Source of the DNA: JBEBGV01 sp040081265
GTDB taxonomy: Bacteria > Acidobacteriota > Vicinamibacteria > Vicinamibacterales > UBA2999
Direction: 5' to 3'
Length of the DNA: 64,000 nucleotides
Assembly: GCA_040081265.1 (NCBI GenBank)
Contig: JBEBGV010000003.1
Location: 85,452-149,451, forward strand
The position numbers were made by a program, and so were the translations under genes. Shown here one piece after another: positions 38,801 through 46,397 of the stretch. Position 1 is the stretch's first letter. The number at the start of each line of letters is the position of its first letter. The notes below the pieces were generated by a model. That model made no database searches. It saw only the letters and a list, made by a program, of their open reading frames with translations, and was not told the DNA's origin.

Positions 38801-39326
38801 ACTCGACCCGGCACTCGACGATGGCAGTGACGTGACGGTGGAGCAGTTGGAGGTCGAAGCGGATCGTCCGCGCGGCGCTCGATTCGGCTCGCTGGTGCAC
38901 GCCCTGCTGGCAGACGTGCCTCTGCGCGCATCAGACACTGGTGTGGAGGAAGGCGACGCGCTGCGCGCACTGGTTGACGCGCATGGTCGCCTGCTGGGCT
39001 CGACCCTGGATGAAATGTCGGCCGCAGAGCGTGTGGTGTCCCTGGTCCTGCGCCACCCGATCCTCAGGTCCGCAGCCGCCGCAGACGAGCGTGGGGCCTG
39101 CTATCGCGAGACGCCGGTGACGACGCGGCTGGCGTCGGGGACACTGGTCGAGGGGACAGTGGATCTGGCGTTTGACGCTGGCGGAACGTTCATCGTGGTC
39201 GACTTCAAGACAGACCAGGACGTCGACGAGTCGCTGGACGGCTACCGACGGCAGGTGAAGCTGTATGCGTCGGCGGTCGCCGCGGCCAGGGGGTGCCCGG
39301 CGCGCGGCGTGCTGATGCGAATCTGA
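35835..39326 (+). CDS. addA: AddA-like UvrD-family helicase-nuclease
   Basis: 1163 residues, GTG start overlapping the addB stop by 4 bp. Superfamily 1 motifs in order: Walker A EAAAGTGKTTEL, FTEKAAGEL, FVDEFQDTDPIQAELL, VVGDPKQSIYRFRRAD, MTVHKAKGLEFPVVIL and YVAATRARDLLVVAG. The C-terminal nuclease has GTVDLAFDAGGTFIVVDFKTD. The pair unwinds and resects broken ends, usually with Chi recognition; the Chi sequence here is unknown. Ordinary housekeeping rather than a defence system, because no other defence gene is near. Confidence 0.92.
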   Translation: MSAPLSISDARAREIIAGHLDQTLIVEAAAGTGKTTELVHRIIGVIGQGLAEMRGIVAVTFTEKAAGELRLRLRQRLEQETRKAAPEQALRFERAVQTLEEAHVSTIHGFCADLLRERPVEARVDPLFRVLTESQANRLLSETFELWLRANLETPPEGVRRSLRRASRWSFGQEGDGPVERLRRAAIDLNQWRDFRAPWRRDAFDRNAAIARLVDLVHALADVTACATSHRDNLFADSAPVRALSDEIRRGASDGLPHDDDGLESRLVELSRNRDWLRARKGSGAQFAPGIPRIGVLEARDGLIGALHDFRVQADADLAATLHTELLECLDEYERRKEAEGALDFLDLLVRARDLVRRDGEVREHFQQRFTRIFVDEFQDTDPIQAELLLLLAADDPRQTVSTSVLPVPGKLFVVGDPKQSIYRFRRADLAVYRQVCGQLENAGAIRVELRRSFRSLPAIQRFVNAAFALVMDGSLAREQARYVALESVRDEPDSQPAVVALPVPKPYGPRAVSATAIEASLPEATGAFIDWLISDSGWTVTERQGETSERVKIAARHICILFRRFVSYGEDVTRPYLDALEARGVSHLLVGGRAFHAREEIDTLRAALMAIEWPDDQLSVFATLRGALFAIGDEELLEYHHLGGRFHPFSPAIEMPGRLGPVREALDFLADLHRGRNRRSVADTITSLLSATRAHVGIVLRPNGEQALANILHVAELARQYEIEGGMSFRGFVDSLRAEAADARSAEAPILEEGSDGVRLMTVHKAKGLEFPVVILADITARLAPWEASRVVDASQELCALRLGGCAPSDLVDRQEDERGREQAEGERLAYVAATRARDLLVVAGVGDGPWESSWVSPLNQALYPPTAMRRQPVQGTGCPVFSSKDTVLSRPDGDPAGITTVAPGEYRLGEGANQYSVVWWSPEPQVLPLDAPPTFGLRREDLVVKDVPPATVQRYLDDYRAWDREKADAIARAAVPTHVVRTATEMSLDPALDDGSDVTVEQLEVEADRPRGARFGSLVHALLADVPLRASDTGVEEGDALRALVDAHGRLLGSTLDEMSAAERVVSLVLRHPILRSAAAADERGACYRETPVTTRLASGTLVEGTVDLAFDAGGTFIVVDFKTDQDVDESLDGYRRQVKLYASAVAAARGCPARGVLMRI

Positions 39327-39340
39327 AGGGCTGCGCGTGC

Positions 39341-39362
39341 CCGCACCTGGAGGTGCGGCCTA
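39341..39362 (-). repeat. REP-like palindrome, copy 2
   Basis: Read on the minus strand: a TAG that is the ferredoxin stop codon, then GC and CCGCACC-TCCA-GGTGCGG (39358-39341). Head is ATAG rather than GTAG. It sits between convergent addA and ferredoxin genes, so it may also terminate both. Confidence 0.6.
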
Positions 39363-39734
39363 TTTCTTGGCGTGGGCGGCCGCGCGTTCTGGTGCCGGTA
39401 CCTGCATGAGATCGGCGCGCGCGCTGGCGTGCTGCGCCACGATGCTCTCTGCCTTGGCGACGGTCTCGGCTTCTCCAGCGCGATAAATGGTGTTGGCCTC
39501 GATCAGCGCCTTCTGGCTCGACGGGGTCGCCTCCGGGCCGTCGTAGATCGCGGCGACTGGACAGGCTGGCACGCACGCACCGCAGTCGATGCACTCATCG
39601 GGATGGATGTAGAGCATCCGCGTGGTGGCAAACTCGGGCTCGTCTTTCCGCGGGTGGATGCAGTCCACCGGGCAGACGTCAACGCATGCCGTGTCCTTGG
39701 TGTCGATACAGGGGTCGGTGATGATGTAGGCCAT
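39360..39734 (-). CDS. fdxA: Ferredoxin with two iron-sulfur clusters (7Fe or 8Fe type)
   Basis: 124 residues, soluble. N-terminal CIDTKDTACVDVCPVDCIHP and then CIDCGACVPACPVAAIY form two clusters in the pattern of FdxA ferredoxins (one likely 3Fe-4S, one 4Fe-4S). A 45-residue helical tail rich in Ala and Glu follows. Electron partner not evident; no redox enzyme gene is adjacent. Confidence 0.9.
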   Translation of the reverse strand: MAYIITDPCIDTKDTACVDVCPVDCIHPRKDEPEFATTRMLYIHPDECIDCGACVPACPVAAIYDGPEATPSSQKALIEANTIYRAGEAETVAKAESIVAQHASARADLMQVPAPERAAAHAKK

Positions 39735-39788
39735 TCCGTCTGAGCTTACACAAAACTGCGGCGTGTGGGCTAGATCTGCGAGGGCTTG

Positions 39789-40442
39789 CTAGTAGCGCCG
39801 CTTCTGTGCTCGGACGAGGTCGAACTTGGCGGTATCGGCCACCGCCATGACCGCCATCACCCCCGCCTGAATGGGATCGCTCACGACCAGGTCGGCTGCA
39901 TCGGGAACACCGCCGGCCATGTTCAGCGAGATGACCCGCACCCCGCCCTGACGGATGTCTTCGACCGCCCGGGTGATCTCGCCACCCATGAGCGACCCGG
40001 CCAGGACGAGCAGCTTGACGCGCGGCAGGCGCATGACCGCCCGCACGGCCGCAGCCAGTTCGTGTTCACCGACGAGAGGAATCGTGTCGATGGAGATGCG
40101 TTCGCCTCGGATGTTGTGCCGATCGGCCTCGGCGATGGCACCGAGTGCCACCTGGCCGACCTGGGCGCCGCCGCCCATGATGATGATGCGCTTCCCGTAG
40201 ATTTTCGCGAAGGAGGGCGTTTCCTCGACGCGTGTCACGCCCTCGACCTGGCGCAGGTCGCTGATGACGCCCTCGACGGGTTCCTCGATCGCAAACTCGA
40301 GATAGACCTCCGCCTGGTCTGTGGTCGCGTGCATGTCGACATACCGGATGTTGGCCTGGTGTTCAGCGAGAACCCGCGTCAGCCCGAAGAGCATGCCGGG
40401 TCGGTCGCTGACCGTGGCGAGAACGGCGTGCTGCGTGGCCAC
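39789..40442 (-). CDS. ACT-domain protein of the DUF5612 type
   Basis: 217 residues. Residues 1-75 form an ACT regulatory domain (ATVSDRPGMLFGLTRVLAEHQ). Residues 80-215 are a very regular block with IYGKRIIIMGGGAQVGQVAL, GAIAEADRHNIRGERISIDT, VLAGSLMGGEI and VVSDPIQAGVMAVMAVADTA, which I recognise from DUF5612 proteins annotated mainly in methanogenic archaea. ACT domains bind amino acids; the second domain has no known reaction. No similar-purpose genes adjoin it. The methyltransferase gene upstream ends two bases before its start codon. A transfer from archaea is possible. Confidence 0.8.
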   Translation of the reverse strand: MATQHAVLATVSDRPGMLFGLTRVLAEHQANIRYVDMHATTDQAEVYLEFAIEEPVEGVISDLRQVEGVTRVEETPSFAKIYGKRIIIMGGGAQVGQVALGAIAEADRHNIRGERISIDTIPLVGEHELAAAVRAVMRLPRVKLLVLAGSLMGGEITRAVEDIRQGGVRVISLNMAGGVPDAADLVVSDPIQAGVMAVMAVADTAKFDLVRAQKRRY

Positions 40443-40444
40443 GG

Positions 40445-40990
40445 CTAGCGGGGACGCCCGGGAAGGGTCCAGAAGTAGACGTGGGTGCGCTCGACGAGCA
40501 CGTCCTCGTCGGCTGCCCAGGTGCCGATCGGAAACCGGTGAGACACGATGCGCGATCCTGGTCGAAGCTCCCGCTTGAGCTTTGATTCAAGCCGAAGGTT
40601 GATAGACGGTGACAGGTAGAGGGTCACGACGGTGGCCGGAGACAGGTCGGTCGTGAAGAGGTCGGACTGTGTGAACGTCACCCGATCCTGGACGCCGGCC
40701 TTTTCGGCCGCCGAACGGGCGCGCTTGACCAGTTCGGGGTCTAGTTCCACGCCGACGCCCCTGGCGCCATACTCCTTCGCTGCGGTGATGACGATCCGCC
40801 CGTCACCGGAGCCCAGGTCGTAGACCACATCCTGCGGCGTCACCTTCGCCAGCTTCAGCATGGTGTCGACGACAGCCGTGGGAGTCGGCACGTAATGGAT
40901 GTCGAGCGAGGGCGCTTTCGTCTGGGCCCACGTCACCGCAGAGCACCCGAGTGCGACAGACAGAGCCAGCAGTGATCTCGGCACGCGCAT
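40445..40990 (-). CDS. SAM methyltransferase-fold protein with a signal peptide
   Basis: 181 residues. An N-terminal signal sequence (SLLALSVALGCSAVTWAQ) precedes a class I methyltransferase core: DIHYVPTPTAVVDTMLKLA, motif I VVYDLGSGDGRIVITAA, GVGVELDPELVKRAR and TLYLSPSINLRLE. The fold resembles small lysine/Dot1-like methyltransferases. Export would place it in the periplasm, where SAM is not expected, so either the signal is an anchor or the protein has another role. Upstream of the DUF5612 gene by two bases, divergent from cytochrome c. Confidence 0.82.
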   Translation of the reverse strand: MRVPRSLLALSVALGCSAVTWAQTKAPSLDIHYVPTPTAVVDTMLKLAKVTPQDVVYDLGSGDGRIVITAAKEYGARGVGVELDPELVKRARSAAEKAGVQDRVTFTQSDLFTTDLSPATVVTLYLSPSINLRLESKLKRELRPGSRIVSHRFPIGTWAADEDVLVERTHVYFWTLPGRPR

Positions 40991-41027
40991 GACGCCCGAT
41001 TGTACGCTGGACTGCGTCCCCAGACGC

Positions 41028-41033
41028 TAGAAT
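41028..41033 (+). promoter_or_regulatory. -10-like element TAGAAT of the cytochrome c gene
   Basis: TAGAAT ends nine bases before the ATG at 41043, implying a leader of only a few bases. No convincing -35. Confidence 0.35.
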
Positions 41034-41042
41034 GGCGCCATC

Positions 41043-41468
41043 ATGCGAGGTTGTCCTTCCTTCACGGCGCTGTGCGGTGTGGCCATGCTGGCCCTCGTTG
41101 GCGGCGGGTTTTCAGCTGCAGCCGCGTCGCCGCAGACGCCACCCGCGCGCTCGGTTCGAGAGGGCGTCTACACCGCGGCGCAGGCCGAGCGTGGTGAAAG
41201 AATCTTCATGAACATCTGCAGCGAATGCCACAGCGGGCGCTTATGGGGGCTGGACTGGGAGACAAAGACGCTGGCCGATGTCTACGACTTCATCAGCCGC
41301 TTCATGCCCGAATCTGCTCCGGGGTCATTGAGCGCGCCGCAGGTGCGCGATGCGATGGCGTACATCCTGTCCACGAACGAGCTTCCGGCTGGCTCGTCCG
41401 AGATTCCTGTCAGCGTCGACGAGCTGAAGCAGATCAGGATTGAACCGGCTCCGACTACTCGACGATGA
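41043..41468 (+). CDS. Small secreted cytochrome c (class I type)
   Basis: 141 residues. Signal peptide with FSAAAA near the cleavage site, then a single heme motif CSECH (59-63) in FMNICSECHSGRLWG. A methionine ligand may be in RFMPESAPGSL, and the C-terminal helix VRDAMAYILSTNELP is typical of class I cytochromes. Periplasmic electron carrier, partner unknown. Its last 14 bases overlap the end of the convergent FnIII gene. Confidence 0.88.
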   Translation: MRGCPSFTALCGVAMLALVGGGFSAAAASPQTPPARSVREGVYTAAQAERGERIFMNICSECHSGRLWGLDWETKTLADVYDFISRFMPESAPGSLSAPQVRDAMAYILSTNELPAGSSEIPVSVDELKQIRIEPAPTTRR

Positions 41469-44400
41469 GCTGGATGCTGCCGTTGGCGGCGTCGTTGTCC
41501 GACATGTCGAACGAGTTCGTGCTGCTGCGCACCCACACGCCGATGCGGTACTGCGATCCTGCAGCCGACGGCGTCCACGTATAGCTCGAGGACGTCGACC
41601 ACCCGGTCAGCATCTGCCAGGACCGTCCGTCGAACAGCCACCACTTGTACTGAAGCTGCGGCACGCCGCCGGTGACGGTCGTCGTCACGGTGACCGGGCT
41701 TCCCGAGGCGATTGGTGACGAGGCACTCGGAGTCAGCGCCAGCAGCCGCAGCGGACTCGTCGGCGAGTACGTGATCGTGTAGGTGCGCGCCACCGACGAA
41801 GAGGAGTTTTCAGGCGCGTCCGTCGTGGACCCGGTGCTGCGGGCCCAGACCTCCACCTGATAGGCGGAACCCGATGCCGCCGGCGCCCAGAGAAACGAGC
41901 TCGAGGCGCTCCAGTTCTGAGCGACACTCCACGACGAACCGTTGTAGACGCGCCACTTGTAGCTGATGGGCCCCGCTCCGCCCGTCGTCGTGGCGGTGAA
42001 GCGGATGGCCGTGCCGAGCAGTTGCGGTGAGGCCTTGTCCGACGACAGGTTGGTCACCGCCAGGGGCGAGGCCTGACCTTTGATGACGAAATTGAGTTCG
42101 CTACTGGTATCGCCGCTGCTCATCCCTTGGAGAGAGTTCCCGGCGGGCCGAACCCAAACGGAGATGCGAACTCTATCGCTGGCTCGGGACGGCCTCCATA
42201 CAAAAGTGGACGCGTCCGACCAAGGCGTCACAATAGCCCAGGTGACTCCATCAAAGACCTTCCACCGAAATTTGTAGGCACGATCTCCTCCGGTTACCAG
42301 CGCTTTGAACGTCACGGCGGTCCCGATGGCCTGTGGGCTCGACTTGTCTGTAGTCAAAGTTGCACTAATGGGGGGAGCCTTGGACCCCGCGCTCCGGGCG
42401 CGCTGTGAACTTCGTGCCGGTGATACTACGCCAGTGTTTAGGATGAGGAGAGCGATGCTCCCGTTCGAGTCGTCGTTCTCTGACGCGTTGGTCGTTGAGC
42501 CCGCGCTGCGCACCCAGACACCGATGCGGTAGTTGCCGGCCCGGCCCGGCGTCCACGTGAGCGTGGTCTGTGTGGACCAGTCCTTCTCGACCACCCACGA
42601 CTGACCGTCGAAGATCCACCACTTGAACTGATGCGGAGCGGCGCCGCCGGCAGCCGCAGCGGTGAACGTGATGGTCGTCTGTGCGGCTTGCGGTGCCGCC
42701 TTGTCAGCGGTGAGTGTCGTCAGCGACAGCCGGCCTGTCGCCACGGTGTTGATCGCGTAGGAACGGGTCGCCGCCGACCCGGCGTTTTCGGCCGCGTCTA
42801 CGGTGTTGCCGGCGCTGCGCGCCCAGACCTGCACCTGATAGTTGGCGCTGGCCGCCGTCGGCGTCCACATGAAGGTCGCTGCCGCGTTCCACGTCTGCGC
42901 GGTCGTCCAGGTCGAGCCGTCGAACACTCGCCACTGGAACTCATACGGCGCTGCGCCGCCATTGGCTGCCGCGGTGAATCGAATCGCCGTCGAGACCAGC
43001 TGCGGTGACGCCTTGTCGCTGGTCAGTGACGTCACTGCGAGCGGCTGCGCACCCTGGGTGACGGGGAAGGCCACGCTGCTGTTGGAGTTGTCGTTGTCCG
43101 ACGTATCTGCCGTGCGACCGGCGCTTCGCACCCAGACTCCGACGCGATAGGCGCTGCTGGCTGAACCCGGCGTCCAGGTGAAAGTGTTGGCGGACGACCA
43201 CTGCTGCACGATCGACCAGCCGTTGCCGTCGAAGAGCCACCACTTGTAGCTATAGGGTCCAGAGCCTCCGGTCGCGGCGGCTGTGAACGTGATCGCGGTG
43301 CCGGCGGCCTGGGGAGCGGTCTTATTGGCCGTCAGGCCGGTCAGCTGGAGCGGCGGAGGCACCATGGTGACCGCCAGCGTCACGCTCGACGAGTGTCCGG
43401 TGGTGTCCTGCGCCGTGATGGTCAGGACGTTCAGGCCGTCCTGAACAGCAATGCCGGCGGCGGTCCAGCTCGTCGTGCCCGAGGCTGTGCCGCTCCCGCC
43501 GCGGCTGTTGCTCCACTGAACGCGACTCACCGTGCCATCGTCAGACGCCGAGCCGCTCAGCGCGATCGTGCTGGCGTTGGTGGTGTAGGACGGCGACGAG
43601 GTTGGCGAGCTGATCGTCACCGTCGGCGCCAGGTCAACCCCCACGGTCAGGGTGGTCGCCGTCGATTTGCCCGAGGCGTCGGCCGCCGTGAGCGTGACGA
43701 GGTTTGAGCCCGCCTCGAGCGGAACGATGACCGACCAGTTCAACGTACCGGCCGCGCTCCCGCTGCCGCCACGGTTGTTGCTCCACGTGACGGAGGTGAC
43801 GCCGAGGTCGTCGGTGGCCGTGCCGCTCAGCGTGACGAACGCGCTCGACGTGGCATGCGTTGAGGTAGAGGTCGGGCTGGTGATCGCGATGGCTGGCGGC
43901 TCGGTGTCCGCGGCGACGATCGTCCAGGTGAAGTACTGCGAAGCCGTATTGCCGGAGGCGTCGGACGCCGTCACGGCAACGTTGAACACGCCGGCCGAGG
44001 ATGGTGTGCCCGAGATGACGCCGGTGGCGGTGTTCAGCAACAGCCCGATCGGCAGGCCGGAGGTATTGAAGGTCACGCCGTCCCCGTCCGGATCCGACGC
44101 CAGCAGGGTCAGGGACAGAGGAGTGTCGCGCTGATCGCTTCGATTGCCAGGGTTGCTCAGGGAGGGCCCGCCACCGGTCGTGGCGACAAGCTCTGGAGCG
44201 TTCTGTCCGATGATGGGGCCCGCGACGTACGCCGCGACCGTCAGGTAGTAGGTCGTCCCGGGAACGGCCGACGTGAAGGTATAGGTCGTGGCGTTCCCCA
44301 CGTCGACGATCGTCGAGTAGACGCCGGACGCCGTCCCGATGAAGACGTAGTACCCGATGACATCTGATTCTGGATTGGCATCCCAGGCCAGGGTCAGTGA

Positions 44401-44490
44401 GTCTGCGCGTGCGGCGGTGGGCGCCAGAAGCGCCACCAGGAACGCGAGTGCGAGCAAGGCCCGCTGGGATTTGAGTTTCGTGTACTGCAT
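41455..44490 (-). CDS. Large secreted FnIII/Ig protein with six about 97-residue C-terminal repeats
   Basis: 1011 residues with signal peptide (LALAFLVALLAPTAARA). Then FnIII-like domain (30-105, LTLAWDANPESDVIGYYVFI), a putative Ig He_PIG-type domain (115-190, GLPIGLLLNTATGVISGTPSSAG), two Big-like domains (200-285 and 287-375, both with WSN-RGGSG), and six repeats at about 382-478, 484-582, 588-685, 707-806, 810-906 and 914-1011. Each repeat carries a [KR]-W-[WRK]-x-[FY]-[DN]-G-x-[ST]-W core and a VWxRSxG block. No PEP-CTERM, LPxTG or Por tail, so release or adhesion is unclear. Repeat 4 (42073-42435) is visibly less GC-rich. A sigma-54-like promoter lies 44 bases upstream. Confidence 0.85.
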   Translation of the reverse strand: MQYTKLKSQRALLALAFLVALLAPTAARADSLTLAWDANPESDVIGYYVFIGTASGVYSTIVDVGNATTYTFTSAVPGTTYYLTVAAYVAGPIIGQNAPELVATTGGGPSLSNPGNRSDQRDTPLSLTLLASDPDGDGVTFNTSGLPIGLLLNTATGVISGTPSSAGVFNVAVTASDASGNTASQYFTWTIVAADTEPPAIAITSPTSTSTHATSSAFVTLSGTATDDLGVTSVTWSNNRGGSGSAAGTLNWSVIVPLEAGSNLVTLTAADASGKSTATTLTVGVDLAPTVTISSPTSSPSYTTNASTIALSGSASDDGTVSRVQWSNSRGGSGTASGTTSWTAAGIAVQDGLNVLTITAQDTTGHSSSVTLAVTMVPPPLQLTGLTANKTAPQAAGTAITFTAAATGGSGPYSYKWWLFDGNGWSIVQQWSSANTFTWTPGSASSAYRVGVWVRSAGRTADTSDNDNSNSSVAFPVTQGAQPLAVTSLTSDKASPQLVSTAIRFTAAANGGAAPYEFQWRVFDGSTWTTAQTWNAAATFMWTPTAASANYQVQVWARSAGNTVDAAENAGSAATRSYAINTVATGRLSLTTLTADKAAPQAAQTTITFTAAAAGGAAPHQFKWWIFDGQSWVVEKDWSTQTTLTWTPGRAGNYRIGVWVRSAGSTTNASENDDSNGSIALLILNTGVVSPARSSQRARSAGSKAPPISATLTTDKSSPQAIGTAVTFKALVTGGDRAYKFRWKVFDGVTWAIVTPWSDASTFVWRPSRASDRVRISVWVRPAGNSLQGMSSGDTSSELNFVIKGQASPLAVTNLSSDKASPQLLGTAIRFTATTTGGAGPISYKWRVYNGSSWSVAQNWSASSSFLWAPAASGSAYQVEVWARSTGSTTDAPENSSSSVARTYTITYSPTSPLRLLALTPSASSPIASGSPVTVTTTVTGGVPQLQYKWWLFDGRSWQMLTGWSTSSSYTWTPSAAGSQYRIGVWVRSSTNSFDMSDNDAANGSIQLIVE

Positions 44491-44533
44491 CCTGACCTTT
44501 GCCGTATCGGTCGATCCGGTCTGCTACCTGTTG

Positions 44534-44549
44534 TGCAAGCAGATCTCCA
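44534..44549 (-). promoter_or_regulatory. Sigma-54-like promoter of the large FnIII protein
   Basis: Read on the minus strand TGGAGATCTGCTTGCA: TGG at -24 and TTGCA at -12 with exact GG-N10-GC spacing. A 19-bp block (44534-44552 on plus, TGCAAGCAGATCTCCACGG) is identical at 45582-45600 before the paralogous gene. The implied leader is about 30 bases. Confidence 0.65.
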
Positions 44550-44654
44550 CGGACTGAGGCGTTTGGTCGTTGTGACGAGGTGTGCAGCAACGTGCAGAAT
44601 TGGGTGTCTTGTCTGGCTCAACCGTGACAACCATGTGCCGTTCTGTGAGGGGGG

Positions 44655-44680
44655 CGCCGGCCCCGTCTGGGCCGGCGATC
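44655..44680. terminator. GC hairpin downstream of the small FnIII gene
   Basis: GCCGGCCC and GGGCCGGC are separated by five or so bases, within the 263-base gap between the two FnIII genes. No T-tract follows, so termination is uncertain. Confidence 0.35.
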
Positions 44681-44753
44681 ACGATCTCGGTAGGTCGATT
44701 GCAACCCTGTCAGGTTGCTGGCGGCGGGGGGAGGCCGCGCAGGCGGGATGAGT

Positions 44754-45542
44754 TCAGGGACGAGCGAATCGTCGCCGCTGCGTCGGCCGTGCCGGGACCC
44801 GGGCGGGTGGGAGCCCGAAGGTCACCTTCAGCTTGACGACGGTGAGGTTGGCGGACGCGTCGAGCGCAGTCACAGTCAGGACGTTCGCACCGGTCTGCAG
44901 CGGAATCACCACCGACCAGGTCGTTGTGCCCGCGACGTCGCCCGAGCCGCCCCGGTCGCTCGTCCAGGTCACGCTCTCAAGTGCCACATCGTCGGTCGCC
45001 CAGCCGCTCAGGGTGACGAAGGCTCCAGTGCTCGCGTACGCAGCGCTCGTCGTCGGGCTGGTCAGCATGAGCGTGGGTGCGGTGCGGTCCGCGGGGGCAG
45101 CGTGCCCCCGTGATGGTGCCAACGCCATCGAAACCATGACCGGAGGTGCGTCGCTGCGAGGGATGGTGGTGTCGGCGGTCCCGCCGGTGCCATTGGTGCT
45201 TCCTGGATTTCCACCGGGTGGAGCGGCCACTGAAGCGACCAGCTCCGGAGCCTGAGTGCCGACGACGGGGCCAGGCGCATACGCAGCCACGGTGAGGAAG
45301 TAGGTTGCGCCCGGCGTCGCGCCGGTGATGGTGTAGCTCGTTGCGTTGCCGACGTCAATGACGGAGGAGTAGCTGCCTGACTCGCTCCCGATGAAGACGT
45401 AGTAGCCCGAGACCTCCGCCTCGGGATTGGCATCCCACGCCAGCGTCAGAGTGTCGGCACTGCTGGACCAGGGCACAAGCAGCGCGAGAACGACGCAGGC
45501 GGCAAGGGCCGACAGACGAAACGACGAGCAGTGGTTCGGCAT
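44754..45542 (-). CDS. Small secreted FnIII/Big protein, paralogue of the large FnIII protein
   Basis: 262 residues. Signal peptide (LAACVVLALLVPWSSSA), FnIII-like domain (29-105) almost matching that of the large protein (DTLTLAWDANPEAEVSGYYVFIG), a Gly/Thr-rich linker, one Big-like domain (about 150-240, with WTSDRGGSGDVAGTTTW), and a basic tail RVPARPTQRRRFARP. It lacks the C-terminal repeats of its neighbour and any cell-anchor signal. It shares the 19-bp sigma-54-like element with the larger gene, so coexpression is likely. Confidence 0.8.
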   Translation of the reverse strand: MPNHCSSFRLSALAACVVLALLVPWSSSADTLTLAWDANPEAEVSGYYVFIGSESGSYSSVIDVGNATSYTITGATPGATYFLTVAAYAPGPVVGTQAPELVASVAAPPGGNPGSTNGTGGTADTTIPRSDAPPVMVSMALAPSRGHAAPADRTAPTLMLTSPTTSAAYASTGAFVTLSGWATDDVALESVTWTSDRGGSGDVAGTTTWSVVIPLQTGANVLTVTALDASANLTVVKLKVTFGLPPARVPARPTQRRRFARP

Positions 45543-45581
45543 GGTGAGGGTCAGGGTGATCGCGTCCTGCCAGCCCGATTT

Positions 45582-45597
45582 TGCAAGCAGATCTCCA
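45582..45597 (-). promoter_or_regulatory. Sigma-54-like promoter of the small FnIII protein
   Basis: Identical 16-base core TGGAGATCTGCTTGCA, 40 bases before the ATG. Sequence on either side of the shared 19 bases differs from the first copy, so the element itself is conserved. Confidence 0.65.
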
Positions 45598-45697
45598 CGG
45601 TGCTGGCCGCTTCGGGGACTGCGCAGCGGCGTGCTGAAGTGTTCAGGGCCCCCAAACCAGGCGCCTATTGTGCGAGAGTAGAGTGGCCTCTCACCTC

Positions 45698-46342
45698 ATG
45701 GGACTCAACCTGGTACTGCTCGGCCCACCAGGGGCCGGAAAGGGCACACAGGCCGTGCGACTCGCGCGCACGTGGGGGATTCCGCACATCTCCACGGGCA
45801 CGATGCTGCGCGAAGCGGTCAAGTCGGACTCTGAGCTCGGCCGCCAGGTGAAGGCCATCATCGAGTCAGGTGGCCTCATCGACGACACGCTGATCACCGA
45901 AGTGGTCCGCCAGCGTCTCGCGTTGTCCGACACCGCTCCGGGCTTTCTTCTCGACGGATTTCCGCGGACGGTGCCTCAGGCCGAGGCGCTCGACTGCTTC
46001 AGTGGCCTGAAAGGCTCCCTGGTCATCGTCGAGATCGTGCTGTCGGAGCGGGAAGTCCTGCGGCGTCTGGCGGCGCGCATGATCTGCTCGGAGTGCGGCG
46101 TCAACGCGCAGGACGATGAGGAATTTGCCACCTGTCACGACTGCGGCGGAGCGCTTGTGCTGAGGGCTGACGACGCCGAGGCGGTGGTCAGGAACCGGCT
46201 CGAGGTGTACCACCGGCAGACCGTGCCCCTGGTCGAGTATTACGGCGCCAGGCCCACGTTTGTTCGCGTCGATGGCGCACAGCTGGTCGACCATGTGACC
46301 GAGGCGATTCTGGCCTCGGTATCGGCCGCCCGCGCCCGATAA
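45698..46342 (+). CDS. adk: Adenylate kinase, zinc-lid type
   Basis: Interconverts ATP plus AMP and two ADP. 214 residues. P-loop GPPGAGKGT (9-17), AMP-binding ISTGTMLREAV, LDGFPRTVPQAEAL, and a lid with four zinc cysteines in CSECG and CHDCG (about 130-150). I start at ATG 45698 (MGLNLVLLGPPG); the earlier TTG at 45668 adds no family sequence. Alone rather than in a ribosomal-protein operon. Confidence 0.95.
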   Translation: MGLNLVLLGPPGAGKGTQAVRLARTWGIPHISTGTMLREAVKSDSELGRQVKAIIESGGLIDDTLITEVVRQRLALSDTAPGFLLDGFPRTVPQAEALDCFSGLKGSLVIVEIVLSEREVLRRLAARMICSECGVNAQDDEEFATCHDCGGALVLRADDAEAVVRNRLEVYHRQTVPLVEYYGARPTFVRVDGAQLVDHVTEAILASVSAARAR

Positions 46343-46397
46343 TCGCCCGTCTGCCGACAGTGGCAGGCCGGGCCGGTTGTGGATTACCCTGCCGTGC

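Noticed and set aside
32566..39326. Anti-phage defence island based on the helicase-nuclease pair
   Set aside because: Domains and cysteine pattern match housekeeping AddAB, and the neighbours are not defence genes.
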